Assembly: GCA_039830015.1 (NCBI GenBank)
Contig: CP140033.1
Span: forward strand, 124,001 to 188,000
Length of the DNA stretch: 64,000 nt
Reading direction: 5' to 3'
Source of the DNA: Buchnera aphidicola (Meitanaphis elongallis)
GTDB lineage: Bacteria > Pseudomonadota > Gammaproteobacteria > Enterobacterales > Enterobacteriaceae
Under the pieces are notes generated by a model that did not search any database, had not been told where the DNA came from, and saw nothing but the letters and a program-made list of their open reading frames with translations. Shown piece after piece: positions 55,657 through 64,000 of the stretch. The first letter of the stretch is position 1; each line of letters starts with the position of its first letter. A program made the position numbers and the translations under genes.

Positions 55657-56604
55657 TTAATGTTCAAACATAGCAGATATAGATTCTTCATTGCTAATTC
55701 TTCGGATAGCTTCTGCTAGCATCTCAGCTAACGTTAACGTTCTTACATTGGATAGTTTTTTTATGTTATTTGGTAGAGGAATAGTGTCGCATACTATTAC
55801 TTCATCGATGTATGAATTTTTTAAATTTTCTGCTGCGTTTCCTGAAAAAATAGGATGTGTTGCATATGCAAAAACTCTTTTAGCTCCTCTATCTTTTAGT
55901 GCTTCTGCAGCTTTGCATAACGTTCCTCCTGTATCGATCATGTCATCTACTAAAATACAATCACGATTAGCAACGTCTCCAATTATGTGCATAACTTGTG
56001 ATACGTTAGTGTTGGGTCTTCGTTTATCAATAATAGCCATATCTGTATCGTGTAATAATTTTGCAATAGCTCTAGCTCTTACTACTCCTCCAATATCTGG
56101 AGAAACCACTATGGGGTTTTTAAGATTTATTTGTAACATATCTTCTAGTAAAATTAAACTTCCGAATACGTTATCAACAGGAACATCAAAAAATCCTTGA
56201 ATTTGTTCAGCATGAAGATCGACAGTTAGCACTCGATCTATTCCAATGCTAGAAAAAAAGTCAGCTATTACTTTTGCAGTGATTGGAACTCGAGATGAAC
56301 GAACTCGACGATCTTGTCTTGCATATCCGAAATACGGAATTACAGCTGTAATTCTTCCTGCAGATGCTCTTCTTAAGGCATCTACCATTACTATTAATTC
56401 CATAAGATTGTCATTAGTAGGATAACACGTTGATTGAATAATAAATACATCATTACCGCGCACGTTTTCGTTTATTTGAACGCTAATCTCTCCGTCACTA
56501 AATCGTCCTACTGATGCGTTCCCTAAATTCATGTATAGTCGATTAGCAATAGATTTTGCTAAATTTGGAATAGAGTTTCCGGAAAACAATTTCATATCGG
56601 GCAC
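55657..56604 (-). CDS. prs: Ribose-phosphate pyrophosphokinase
   Basis: Makes PRPP from ribose 5-phosphate and ATP for nucleotides, histidine, tryptophan and NAD. 315 residues, exactly E. coli. It starts at GTG 56604 (MPDMKLFSGN). NENVRGNDVFIIQST, PYFGYARQDRR, VDLHAEQIQGFF and the PRPP loop CILVDDMIDTGGT are all intact. Among the best conserved proteins here. Downstream of ispE and lolB on the same strand. Confidence 0.98.
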   Translation of the reverse strand: MPDMKLFSGNSIPNLAKSIANRLYMNLGNASVGRFSDGEISVQINENVRGNDVFIIQSTCYPTNDNLMELIVMVDALRRASAGRITAVIPYFGYARQDRRVRSSRVPITAKVIADFFSSIGIDRVLTVDLHAEQIQGFFDVPVDNVFGSLILLEDMLQINLKNPIVVSPDIGGVVRARAIAKLLHDTDMAIIDKRRPNTNVSQVMHIIGDVANRDCILVDDMIDTGGTLCKAAEALKDRGAKRVFAYATHPIFSGNAAENLKNSYIDEVIVCDTIPLPNNIKKLSNVRTLTLAEMLAEAIRRISNEESISAMFEH

Positions 56605-56670
56605 GATAAAAACCTCAAAGTATAGGAATGTATAAGTGTTTTATGTGTTCTAATATTATAAATATGATTT

Positions 56671-57527
56671 TTAAAATAAATGATGCGATTGTAATTGTTT
56701 GTGTAAAGTTGAAATATTAGTACTGCTTGTAACAAATCCATAAGTTTTAGCAGGTAACATAAATAAAATTTTGTTTGCATCTTTTTTTGAGTTAAATTCA
56801 GAAAAGATGCAAGATCCTGTTCCTGTTATTCGAGAAGGTGCATACTGAGATAGCCAAGTGATTAAATTATTTATTTTTTTAAATTTTTTTTTTATAAGTT
56901 CTTCGAAATCGTTTTTGAATGATGTTGTTAATAATGAATCAATGTGTTTTCTTCTTGATTTTTTTTTCAAATTTGGGTGAGAAAAAATTTTTTTAGTAGA
57001 AATTTTAATGTTTGGATAAGTAATTAAGTACCATTTTTTTGTTGTTTTTATGGGAAATAATATGTTTCCTATGCCTTCTGCTATTGATGTTTTTCCCATT
57101 ATAAATAAGGGAACGTCAGCTCCTAATTGTGTTCCAAGATCTATTAATTGTGAGATTTTAAATTTCATATTCCATAATTTGTTTAATACAAGTAATATTG
57201 TTGCAGCATTAGATGATCCTCCACCCAATCCCCCTCCTATTGGTATATTTTTTTTGATAGAAATGTTGGCTCCTAGTTTTAACGAGTAACTTTGTGCTTT
57301 TTTTTTAATAGTTGTGCTGCTAGGACGATGATGTTTTGAGAATAGGGTATTCTTGGAATGTTCGTTAATAGTTTTACGTGTCCACTATTATTTGGAGTAA
57401 TGTATATTATATCTCCGTAATTTAATAATTGGAATAGTGTTTGAATGTTGTGATAGCCATCAGTGCGTATTCCTGTAATATACAGAAAAAGATTAATTTT
57501 TGCAGGAGAAAACCAGGTAGTTTGCAT
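56671..57527 (-). pseudogene. ispE: 4-diphosphocytidyl-2-C-methylerythritol kinase, frameshifted in a poly(A) tract
   Basis: GHMP-family kinase of the MEP isoprenoid pathway. The first part reads MQTTWFSPAKINLFLYITG from 57527 and continues to the coding-strand A9 tract (T at 57298-57306, about codon 74), where the frame breaks and a stop follows eight codons after it. In the next frame the homology continues without a gap: LGANISIKKNIPIGGGLGG, GGSSNAATILL, GTQLGADVPLF and APSRITGTGSC up to 56671. With one A more (or two fewer) the product would have about 285 residues (E. coli 283) and no other lesion. It may therefore still be expressed through transcriptional slippage, be a very recent pseudogene, or be a sequencing error. 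The ATG overlaps the lolB stop. Confidence 0.85.
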
Positions 57528-58129
57528 TATTCTAAAATCCAATTGTTAATGTGTAAAACAATAGAATTATTTCCTTGTTTCATTTTGATTATATTGGGTA
57601 AGAATGGAACATTTTTATTATTGTAATATAAATATATTATTTTCAACAATTTTTTTTTGTAAAGATGTTGTAATGTATGTATATGTGCATTTTTCAAAGT
57701 ATATCTATGTATTTTTTCGGGTAATCCAACAATCCATTTATTAAGACAGTCTAATGGTATTGTTAAACCTGTAATTGCAGAGAAAGTTATTTCTGGTTGC
57801 TTATTAACGTATATTTTTCCTGTGTTATCTAAAATTTTGCAGATGTTTTTACAAAAAATAGTTTTTAATTGTGTTTGTCCAATAAAGTTAATCAGTGTTA
57901 TTGAAAAACATGTTGGTGTATGTTTTTCAAAATAAAATCTACTAAAAATTTTGGTTCTATTTGATAAAAGTAATAAATAACCATTTGCTTGGAACGTTTT
58001 TATTTTTTGCAGAGCACGTTGTTGTTTTTCCCATGTAAAATTATTTTCTAATACATTAGACGTTTTCATGGCACATGAAGTACTTATTAGACTAAATATT
58101 ACAGTAAAAAGAAAATACTTAAATTTCAT
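57527..58129 (-). CDS. lolB: Outer-membrane lipoprotein receptor LolB
   Basis: Accepts lipoproteins from LolA and inserts them into the outer membrane. 200 residues (E. coli 207). The N-terminus is a lipoprotein signal with Cys at residue 19 (FSLISTSCAM), a slightly degenerate lipobox; residue +2 is Ala, which fits outer-membrane sorting. Similarity to LolB: FQANGYLLLLSN, the FYFEKHTP strand, AITGLTIPLDCLNKWIVGLPE and the terminal NNWILE. The order lolB-ispE-prs is as in E. coli, and the stop overlaps the ispE ATG (TAATG). The sequence is diverged but the assignment is supported by both ends, length and context. lspA at 30 kb would process it. Confidence 0.87.
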   Translation of the reverse strand: MKFKYFLFTVIFSLISTSCAMKTSNVLENNFTWEKQQRALQKIKTFQANGYLLLLSNRTKIFSRFYFEKHTPTCFSITLINFIGQTQLKTIFCKNICKILDNTGKIYVNKQPEITFSAITGLTIPLDCLNKWIVGLPEKIHRYTLKNAHIHTLQHLYKKKLLKIIYLYYNNKNVPFLPNIIKMKQGNNSIVLHINNWILE

Positions 58130-58381
58130 GTAATAAAAAAAGATTTCAATGTATATCGCTTAATGTGTATTAAACAAATTTTATCATTTTTTGTAAAGGA
58201 TGTAATATAAATTTTATAAGGAATGTTATTTTAATATGAACTTTAAAGAAATGGTTGAAAAGCAACTTTTTATATGTTTTCAATAACTATTTTATTTTGT
58301 TTTTAGCTTCAGATCTATAAAAATTAGGAAAACTATGTATATAATTATATCAAGAATTATTAATTGAAAAGTCATCATACA
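58130..58381. other. Divergent intergenic region lolB/prfA
   Basis: About 250 bases holding the promoters of lolB and prfA. In E. coli hemA lies here before prfA; no remnant is readable. A short GTTG/CAAC stem with a T run at about 58253-58270 is too weak to call. Confidence 0.4.
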
Positions 58382-59479
58382 GTGAATATTTTTATTATAA
58401 AAAAGTTAGAAGCTTTGCACAAAAGATACGAAGAAATCGAAAGAATGTTATCTGATATCAATATTGTTTCTAATCAGGATAAATTTCATGAATTGTCTAA
58501 GGAACATTTAAAATTGTTTAATATAAATAGTTGTTTTATTGATTGGAAAAAAAATGAAGATGACAGAGATGCAATCTCTCATTTGTTAAATGATATAGAA
58601 TTACACAATATAGCTGAAGAAGAACTAAAAATAGTTTATTTAAAGAAACTTAAATTAGAAAATCAATTGAAGATGCTGTTATTGCCTGATGATCCATATG
58701 ATAAAAGAAGTTGTTTTATTGAAATAAGAGCGGCTACAGGCGGGAACGAAGCAGCTATATTTGCTGGCAATTTATTTAAGATGTATACTCGATATTCAGA
58801 ATCATATCATTGGAAGACTGAAATTATTAATGCTACTCATAGCGATCAAGGTGGATTTAAAGATATTATAGTTCAGATTACTGGTAAAGGAGTATGTGGA
58901 AAATTAAAATTTGAATCTGGAGGTCATAGAGTGCAGAGAGTTCCTAAAACAGAATCTCAAGGACGAATTCATACTTCAACGTGTACTGTTGCTGTTATTC
59001 CTGTAGTGCCGGAAGAAGAAATAAAAAAAATTAATCCTAATGATTTAAAAATTGATACTTTTAGATCTTCCGGAGCAGGTGGACAACATGTAAATACGAC
59101 AGATTCTGCCATTAGAATTACTCACATTCCTACTGGTCATGTAGTAGAATGTCAAGATGAACGTTCTCAACATAAAAATAAAGCGAAGGCATTGTCTGTT
59201 TTAGTATCAAGAATTCAAGCAGACCAGTTTTCTCAACGTCAAAAAGAAGAGTCTATTAAACGTCGTAAACTTCTAGGTAGCGGTGCACGTTCAGACAGAA
59301 ATAGAACATATAATTTTTCAAAAAATAGAGTAACTGATCATAGAATTAATCTAGTGTTGTATTCTCTAGATGAAATATTAAATGGAAATTTAGATTTGTT
59401 GATTGAACCTATTGTTCAAGAGTATCAAACTAATTGTTTATCTAAGCTTTTTGATAATACCAGTATGTTAACTTCATGA
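58382..59479 (+). CDS. prfA: Peptide chain release factor 1
   Basis: Recognises UAA and UAG and triggers peptide release. I favour the GTG at 58382: it puts 13 residues up to KLEALH exactly as in E. coli and gives 365 residues (E. coli 360). A TTG at 58364 would add six; neither has a good ribosome binding site. The catalytic GGQ is in SSGAGGQHVNTTDSA; the codon-reading PxT tripeptide reads PKT (PAT in E. coli). Its methyltransferase gene, prmC, overlaps by four bases. Confidence 0.94.
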   Translation: MNIFIIKKLEALHKRYEEIERMLSDINIVSNQDKFHELSKEHLKLFNINSCFIDWKKNEDDRDAISHLLNDIELHNIAEEELKIVYLKKLKLENQLKMLLLPDDPYDKRSCFIEIRAATGGNEAAIFAGNLFKMYTRYSESYHWKTEIINATHSDQGGFKDIIVQITGKGVCGKLKFESGGHRVQRVPKTESQGRIHTSTCTVAVIPVVPEEEIKKINPNDLKIDTFRSSGAGGQHVNTTDSAIRITHIPTGHVVECQDERSQHKNKAKALSVLVSRIQADQFSQRQKEESIKRRKLLGSGARSDRNRTYNFSKNRVTDHRINLVLYSLDEILNGNLDLLIEPIVQEYQTNCLSKLFDNTSMLTS

Positions 59480-60312
59480 ATATTAAATTGTGGTTAAATG
59501 CAGCATATTTAAAATTAAAAAGTGTTGGTATTATTAGTTTTAGAATAGATGCAGAAATTTTGCTGAGTTATGTCACTAAAAAAGATATTAGTTGGTTAGT
59601 TATTTATGGTTCTTATAAATTAACTGTTAGTGATCTTGTAAAATTAAATAGTTTATTAAGACGTAGAATGAACGGCGAACCTATTGCTTATTTGGTTGGA
59701 AAAAAAGAGTTTTGGTCTTTGTCCTTGATTGTATCTCATGCTACTTTAATTCCTCGCTCAGATACTGAAATTTTAGTAGAGCACACTTTAACAAGACTAG
59801 AAAATGTCAATTACAAAAAAGTGTTAGATTTGGGTACAGGCTGTGGATGCATAGCATTAGCATTGGCTAGTATTAAGTTATATTGTCATGTTATAGGAGT
59901 AGATTGTATACAGGAATCTATTTGTATAGCTAAAAAAAATGCGCAAATACTGCAATTAAATAATGTTGTATTTTTTCATAGTTTTTGGTTTAGTTCTATT
60001 TATCAAACGTTTGACATTATTGTAAGTAATCCTCCTTATATTGGTTTGAGTGAAATTGATAATTTGGATAGAGAGTTGTTATTCGAACCATTTTTTGCAT
60101 TAGTTTCTACTAATAATGGATTAGGTGCTATTAGTTATATTATTAAGAATTCTAAAAGGTATTTAAACAATATGGGTTGGTTATTAATAGAACATAGTTG
60201 GATGCAAAGAGTGCGAGTACAAGCGTTGTTTAAAAAATATCATTTTTCTAATATAATGACTTATCAAGATTATTCTGGAAATGATAGAATTACAGTAGGC
60301 CAAAAGAAATAA
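59476..60312 (+). CDS. prmC: Release factor glutamine methyltransferase
   Basis: Methylates the Gln of the GGQ loop in release factors. 278 residues (E. coli 277). SAM site VLDLGTGCGCIALALA and substrate-binding NPPY (VSNPPYIG) are intact; the N-terminal helical domain includes RRRMNGEPIAYLVGKKEFW. ATGA overlap with prfA supports coupled expression with its substrate. Confidence 0.97.
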   Translation: MNIKLWLNAAYLKLKSVGIISFRIDAEILLSYVTKKDISWLVIYGSYKLTVSDLVKLNSLLRRRMNGEPIAYLVGKKEFWSLSLIVSHATLIPRSDTEILVEHTLTRLENVNYKKVLDLGTGCGCIALALASIKLYCHVIGVDCIQESICIAKKNAQILQLNNVVFFHSFWFSSIYQTFDIIVSNPPYIGLSEIDNLDRELLFEPFFALVSTNNGLGAISYIIKNSKRYLNNMGWLLIEHSWMQRVRVQALFKKYHFSNIMTYQDYSGNDRITVGQKK

Positions 60313-60472
60313 ATGTAGATTTTATATTTTAATGTATAAACTACGTATTTGCTTTTAATAAATTGTAATTATTTCATGTTATAATGATATTGTGTTGATG
60401 TATAATCAATAATTATATTTTAGTTTTACTGACTACATAGTAAGTGTTTGTAATACAATTATTGGGAATAGT

Positions 60473-61282
60473 ATGATATCTTTTTTTAGTTCTGATGTTT
60501 CTAAGCTACCATTGTGTGAATCTATTGTTGCTACATTGTGTTTGATTCGACCGGATTTTCCTGCTGATGTGGTTGCCAAGGAGTTACAAAATAGAGTAGA
60601 AGAAGCTAGGTCTTACGTAATATCCGAAAAAAAGATCGATGGTAAATTGAAGAAGTTAATAGAATTATTTTATAGTCATTGGAAATTTGGTAGTGCTACT
60701 GGAGTTTATAAATTGTCTGACGTTTTATGGTTAGACAATGTTTTGAAAACGCGTAAAGGAACTGCAGTTTCTTTAGGAGCAATATTTTTGCATATTGCTC
60801 AGCAATTACATCTTCCTCTTATGCCTGTTATTTTTCCTACTCAACTTATTTTACGTTGTGATGAATTTAATAAAAAAATGTGGTTAATAAATCCTTTTAA
60901 TGGAGAAACATTAGATGAACATGTTTTAGAAGTTTGGTTGAAAGGTAATATAAGTCCCACAGCAGAACTATACAAAAACGATTTAAAAAAAGCTCAACAT
61001 TTAACGGTAATACGAAAAATGTTAGATACATTAAAGAATGCATTAATAGAAGAAAAAAACATGGAGTTAGCATTAAATGTTAGTAATACATTATTAAGGA
61101 TTAATCCCAACGATCCTTATGAAATACGTGATCGGGGTTTGATATATGCTCAATTAGAATGTAATCATATTGCATTAACTGATCTCATTTATTTCGTAGA
61201 ACATTGCCCTGAAGATCCTATTAGTGAAATTATAAAAATTCAAATTCATTCTATAGAAAAGAAAAAATTTGTTTTACATTGA
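60473..61282 (+). CDS. sirB1: SirB1/YchA family protein
   Basis: 269 residues, equal to E. coli YchA (SirB1), a protein with a transglutaminase-like N-terminal region and TPR-like C-terminal helices. Visible: VYKLSDVLWLDNVLKTRKG, TAVSLGAIFLHIAQQL, and RINPNDPYEIRDRGLIYAQL near residue 218. Biochemical role unknown; it follows prfA-prmC in many gammaproteobacteria, and the intervening sirB2 of E. coli is missing. Its retention in a reduced genome suggests a useful function. Confidence 0.9.
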   Translation: MISFFSSDVSKLPLCESIVATLCLIRPDFPADVVAKELQNRVEEARSYVISEKKIDGKLKKLIELFYSHWKFGSATGVYKLSDVLWLDNVLKTRKGTAVSLGAIFLHIAQQLHLPLMPVIFPTQLILRCDEFNKKMWLINPFNGETLDEHVLEVWLKGNISPTAELYKNDLKKAQHLTVIRKMLDTLKNALIEEKNMELALNVSNTLLRINPNDPYEIRDRGLIYAQLECNHIALTDLIYFVEHCPEDPISEIIKIQIHSIEKKKFVLH

Positions 61283-61484
61283 GAGCGTTATATTTATTGA
61301 TTTATTACATATAAGTATGTATTTAGAAGTTTGCTTATCTCAAGTAAGAGCGTATAATAAGATACATAATTTTTTATATTGTAATTAGTAGTTTTTTTAA
61401 ATATTTATAAACTATGTTGAACTTTAGTTTTTGTGTTGTTTTAAAACTATATAAAATGTTGTTATTAATATAATGTAATATAAT
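61283..61484. other. Convergent gap sirB1-nadE
   Basis: About 200 bases between convergent genes. No tRNA, no strong hairpin and no open frame. Confidence 0.4.
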
Positions 61485-62324
61485 TTATGTTAGTGTTTTT
61501 AGAGTTTTTGATAGTGTATGTGGCGTTATTGGCATTTGGCGTTTGTGTTGAGTATTAATGAAATGTTTTTCAATGATCAATTGACACTTTTTATCAATTT
61601 TTTTACCTTCTAAATAGGCATCAATATCAAGGTAAGTAACACCTAGAATTTCTTCGTCAGTTTTGTATGGATGAGTATCTTCTAAGTTTGCTCTGGGTGG
61701 TTTAAGATAGAGATGAGATGGACATTTTAATTCTTTTAGTAAAAGTTTTCCTTGCTTTTTGTTTAGTTCAGAAATAGGATTAATATCTGATCCTCCATCT
61801 CCATATTTTGTAAAAAATCCAGTAATTGCTTCGGAGGCATGATCAGTTCCGATTACAATTCCATTATGCGCATGAGCAACATCATATTGTACCTTCATTC
61901 TTTCTCTAGCTTTGTTATTTTCTCGTATGCGATTAGATGTATTTATTCCTGCTTTTTTTAGTGATTTTTCGGTGCTTAATACAGAATTTTTTATATTAAT
62001 ATTTAATGTTATTTCAGGTTGAATAAAATTTATTGCGTCTTGACAATCTTCTAAATCTATTTGTTTTCCGTACGGTAAGCATAGTAAGATTAATTTGTAG
62101 TTTTTATAGTTATAACTTTGATTTAGTTCTTTTATTGCTAGTTGGCACAATTTTCCAGTTAATGTAGAATCTTGTCCGCCACTAATTCCTAAAACTAATG
62201 TTTTTATATTTTTATAATATAGCATATATGTTTTAATAAAATGTACTATTCTATGAATTTCAAATTTGGGATTAATGGTAGGTTTTACGCCTAAAGTTGT
62301 AATAATTTTTTTTTGTAAGTTCAT
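61485..62324 (-). CDS. nadE: NH3-dependent NAD synthetase
   Basis: Amidates nicotinate adenine dinucleotide to NAD. 279 residues (E. coli 275). PP-loop VLGISGGQDSTLTGKL near residue 45; GIVIGTDHASEAITGFFTKYGDG; DINPISELNKKQGK. No glutaminase domain, so it uses ammonia. NAD feeds complex I. Upstream spacer of about 220 bases is shared with divergent ackA. Confidence 0.97.
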   Translation of the reverse strand: MNLQKKIITTLGVKPTINPKFEIHRIVHFIKTYMLYYKNIKTLVLGISGGQDSTLTGKLCQLAIKELNQSYNYKNYKLILLCLPYGKQIDLEDCQDAINFIQPEITLNINIKNSVLSTEKSLKKAGINTSNRIRENNKARERMKVQYDVAHAHNGIVIGTDHASEAITGFFTKYGDGGSDINPISELNKKQGKLLLKELKCPSHLYLKPPRANLEDTHPYKTDEEILGVTYLDIDAYLEGKKIDKKCQLIIEKHFINTQHKRQMPITPHTLSKTLKTLT

Positions 62325-62546
62325 AGTGTATATCTCTTATAAAATATAAACATTTAAAGATGCATTATATACATAATATTTGGAAAGAACAAATTCAATT
62401 ATAAATTATGGTTGTTTTGGATATATTAGAAAAATTTTTAACAAATATTTCTGAATACTTAGTTTTGAATATCTTTTTTGAGATAAATTTTATAAAATGT
62501 ATGTTTTTATGAAGAAGTAAATTTTTTTATAAATTTGGAAACGTTT

Positions 62547-63755
62547 ATGCCTAATCGATTAGTTTTAACGTTAAATTGCGGAAGTTCATCTTTAAAATTT
62601 TCTGTTGTAAATACTAATAAAGATCGAATAATATTATCAGGATTAGTTGATTTTTTGTCTTCTCACAAGACAAATTTTTTATGGAAATTAAATACTAAAA
62701 AGTATAGTTATCAATTTAATAAAAAGATGGAGTATGAAAAAATAATTAAATTTGTTGCAGATAGTATTTTAAAAAGAAATTTAACGATTTTTAATAATAT
62801 TTCATGTATAGGACATCGAGTAGTTCATGGTGGATCTAAGATGAACAAGTCAGTAATAGTGAATAAAACGATAATAAAATATATTAAAGATGTTTCGTGT
62901 TTTGCTCCGTTACATAATCCTATGAATCTATTAGGAATAATGGTTGCATTAAACATTTTTCCTCATTTAAAAAAAAAAAATGTAGCTGTATTTGATACGG
63001 CATTTCATAGTGTAATGCCTGAGGTGTCTTATTTATATGCTATTCCTTATAGTTTCTATAAAAACTATGGTATTCGAAGATATGGAGCACATGGTATAAG
63101 TCATTTTTATGTAATGTGTCGTGCTTCTAAAATTTTGAAAATTCCGGTGAAAAAATTAAATATTATTACTTGTCATTTAGGCAATGGTGCGTCGATAGCA
63201 GCTATTAGAAATGGTGTTTGTGTAGATACTTCAATGGGTTTAACACCGTTAGAAGGATTAGTAATGGGTACTAGAAGTGGTGATATAGATCCAGCGATTA
63301 TTTTTTTTATGTATAAAAAATTAAAAATGAGTATAAAAGATATTGAAAATACTTTAATTAAAAAATCTGGATTATTAGGATTAAATGAATTTAGTAGTGA
63401 TCTACGTAATTTGGAAGAAAGGTATGAGTTTGATAGAAAAGTAAAATTATCTATTGATATATTTTGTCATCGTTTGTCTAAATATATTAGTGCTTACACT
63501 GTTTTAATGCAAGGAAGGTTAGATGCTATTGTTTTCACCGGTGGAATTGGTGAAAATTCTTGTTTAATTAGAACTATCACAATTTCTAATTTGTCTTTAT
63601 TGAACTGTAACATTGATAAAAAACTAAATTTATTAACTAGATTGGGTCGAGAAGGTTCGATTAATAAAAGAAATAGTGTATCTATATTAGTAATACCTAC
63701 TGATGAAGAAGCAGTAATAGCAAAAGAAGCAATGTCATTGACTAGTAATTATTGA
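62547..63755 (+). CDS. ackA: Acetate kinase
   Basis: Makes ATP and acetate from acetyl phosphate and ADP. From the ATG at 62547 the product has 402 residues (E. coli 400) and starts MPNRLVLTLNCGSSSLKFS; a TTG at 62535 would add four. TTGGAA lies before it. GHRVVHGG, DTAFHSVMPEVSYLY, GIRRYGAHGISHFY, CHLGNGASIAA, GTRSGDIDPAI and FTGGIGENS mark the ASKHA fold and active site. A 12-A run at 62969-62980 is in frame (Leu-Lys-Lys-Lys-Asn). With pta it forms the acetate/acetyl-CoA branch. Confidence 0.97.
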   Translation: MPNRLVLTLNCGSSSLKFSVVNTNKDRIILSGLVDFLSSHKTNFLWKLNTKKYSYQFNKKMEYEKIIKFVADSILKRNLTIFNNISCIGHRVVHGGSKMNKSVIVNKTIIKYIKDVSCFAPLHNPMNLLGIMVALNIFPHLKKKNVAVFDTAFHSVMPEVSYLYAIPYSFYKNYGIRRYGAHGISHFYVMCRASKILKIPVKKLNIITCHLGNGASIAAIRNGVCVDTSMGLTPLEGLVMGTRSGDIDPAIIFFMYKKLKMSIKDIENTLIKKSGLLGLNEFSSDLRNLEERYEFDRKVKLSIDIFCHRLSKYISAYTVLMQGRLDAIVFTGGIGENSCLIRTITISNLSLLNCNIDKKLNLLTRLGREGSINKRNSVSILVIPTDEEAVIAKEAMSLTSNY

Positions 63756-63816
63756 AATACAACTTTTTTAAATTAATAATGATTTTAAAATAACATTTAT
63801 ATTTTTGGAGTTTATT

Positions 63817-64000
63817 TTGAAGCGTATCTTAATGTTAGTTCCTATAGGAACGAATGTTGGATTGACTACTGTTAGTATAGGACTCATTCAAAAAATGCAT
63901 GATGAGAACTGTAACATAATTTTTTTTAAACCAATTTTTAATGTTATAGACAACAATTGTAAACTTGATCATACTACAAGAATTTTAAAGAAGATGAGTT
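63817..64000 (+). CDS. pta: Phosphate acetyltransferase, 3' end outside window
   Basis: Interconverts acetyl-CoA and acetyl phosphate. About 61 codons are visible from a TTG at 63817 behind TTTGGAG (63804-63810). The product starts (M)KRILMLVPIGTNVGLTTVS, matching the N-terminal P-loop-like domain of the long enterobacterial Pta, followed by FFKPIFNV (FKPIAQP in E. coli). ackA-pta order and 61-base spacing are standard. Confidence 0.93.
   Translation, partial: MKRILMLVPIGTNVGLTTVSIGLIQKMHDENCNIIFFKPIFNVIDNNCKLDHTTRILKKMS

Noticed and set aside
55691..56200. 169-codon open frame opposite prs
   Set aside because: Mirror of the highly conserved prs coding sequence; nothing recognisable in its translation.
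58253..58270. GTTG/CAAC hairpin with T run between lolB and prfA
   Set aside because: Only four base pairs and not behind a plus-strand gene; not a credible terminator.
1..64000. tRNA genes, CRISPR arrays, insertion sequences or phage genes
   Set aside because: I looked for T-arm signatures such as GGTTCGAATCC, regularly spaced repeats and transposase motifs in the spacers and found none.

Overview
The window is a gene-dense, strongly AT-rich stretch of a reduced gammaproteobacterial chromosome. Almost every protein aligns end to end with its Escherichia coli counterpart. The gene order (tyrS, sufA, ydiK, aroH, thrS-infC-rpmI-rplT-pheST, yajC-secDF, glyQS, nfo, rplY, yabI, ksgA-apaH-folA, carAB, dapB, ispH, lspA-ileS-ribF, rpsT, dnaKJ, the nuo operon, folC, cvpA, prs, ispE-lolB, prfA-prmC-sirB1, nadE, ackA-pta) is the one I know from Buchnera aphidicola, the obligate symbiont of aphids. 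I am confident of Buchnera but cannot name the host lineage from sequence alone. There are no insertion sequences, prophage genes, CRISPR arrays, rRNA genes or recognisable tRNA genes, and nothing looks horizontally acquired.

Layout. 1-4.8 kb: truncated tyrS, the Fe-S carrier gene sufA, a membrane protein gene (ydiK) and aroH, the entry enzyme of aromatic amino acid synthesis. 4.9-11.7 kb: the translation cluster thrS-infC-rpmI-rplT-pheS-pheT. 12-15.2 kb: the Sec accessory genes yajC-secD-secF, convergent with glyQS (15.2-18.2 kb). 18.7-23.6 kb: nfo, rplY, yabI, ksgA, apaH and folA. 23.7-34.4 kb: a minus-strand run carB, carA, dapB, ispH, lspA, ileS, ribF, serving carbamoyl phosphate (arginine and pyrimidine), lysine, isoprenoid, lipoprotein and flavin synthesis. 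34.6-38.1 kb: rpsT, and dnaK-dnaJ behind a clear heat-shock (sigma-32) promoter. 38.3-53.4 kb: the complete 13-gene NADH dehydrogenase I operon with fused nuoCD. 53.7-64 kb: folC, cvpA, prs, ispE, lolB, prfA, prmC, sirB1, nadE, ackA and the start of pta. Complex I, ackA-pta and NAD synthesis give the energy backbone; aroH, carAB and dapB reflect provisioning of essential amino acids to the host.

I see no new multi-gene system. The most notable signals are marks of genome erosion. ThrRS has lost all four editing-site residues, and the PheRS beta subunit has lost every editing-site residue I could align. ispE is split by a frameshift inside a poly(A) tract, while longer poly(A) tracts elsewhere, up to 12 A in ackA, stay in frame. 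Several GC-containing hairpins stand out from the AT background: a dnaK-dnaJ hairpin whose T tract points the wrong way, a 12-bp stem behind rplY, and an attenuator-like hairpin before pheS without a Phe leader peptide. Conserved rare starts (infC ATT, rpsT TTG) are kept.
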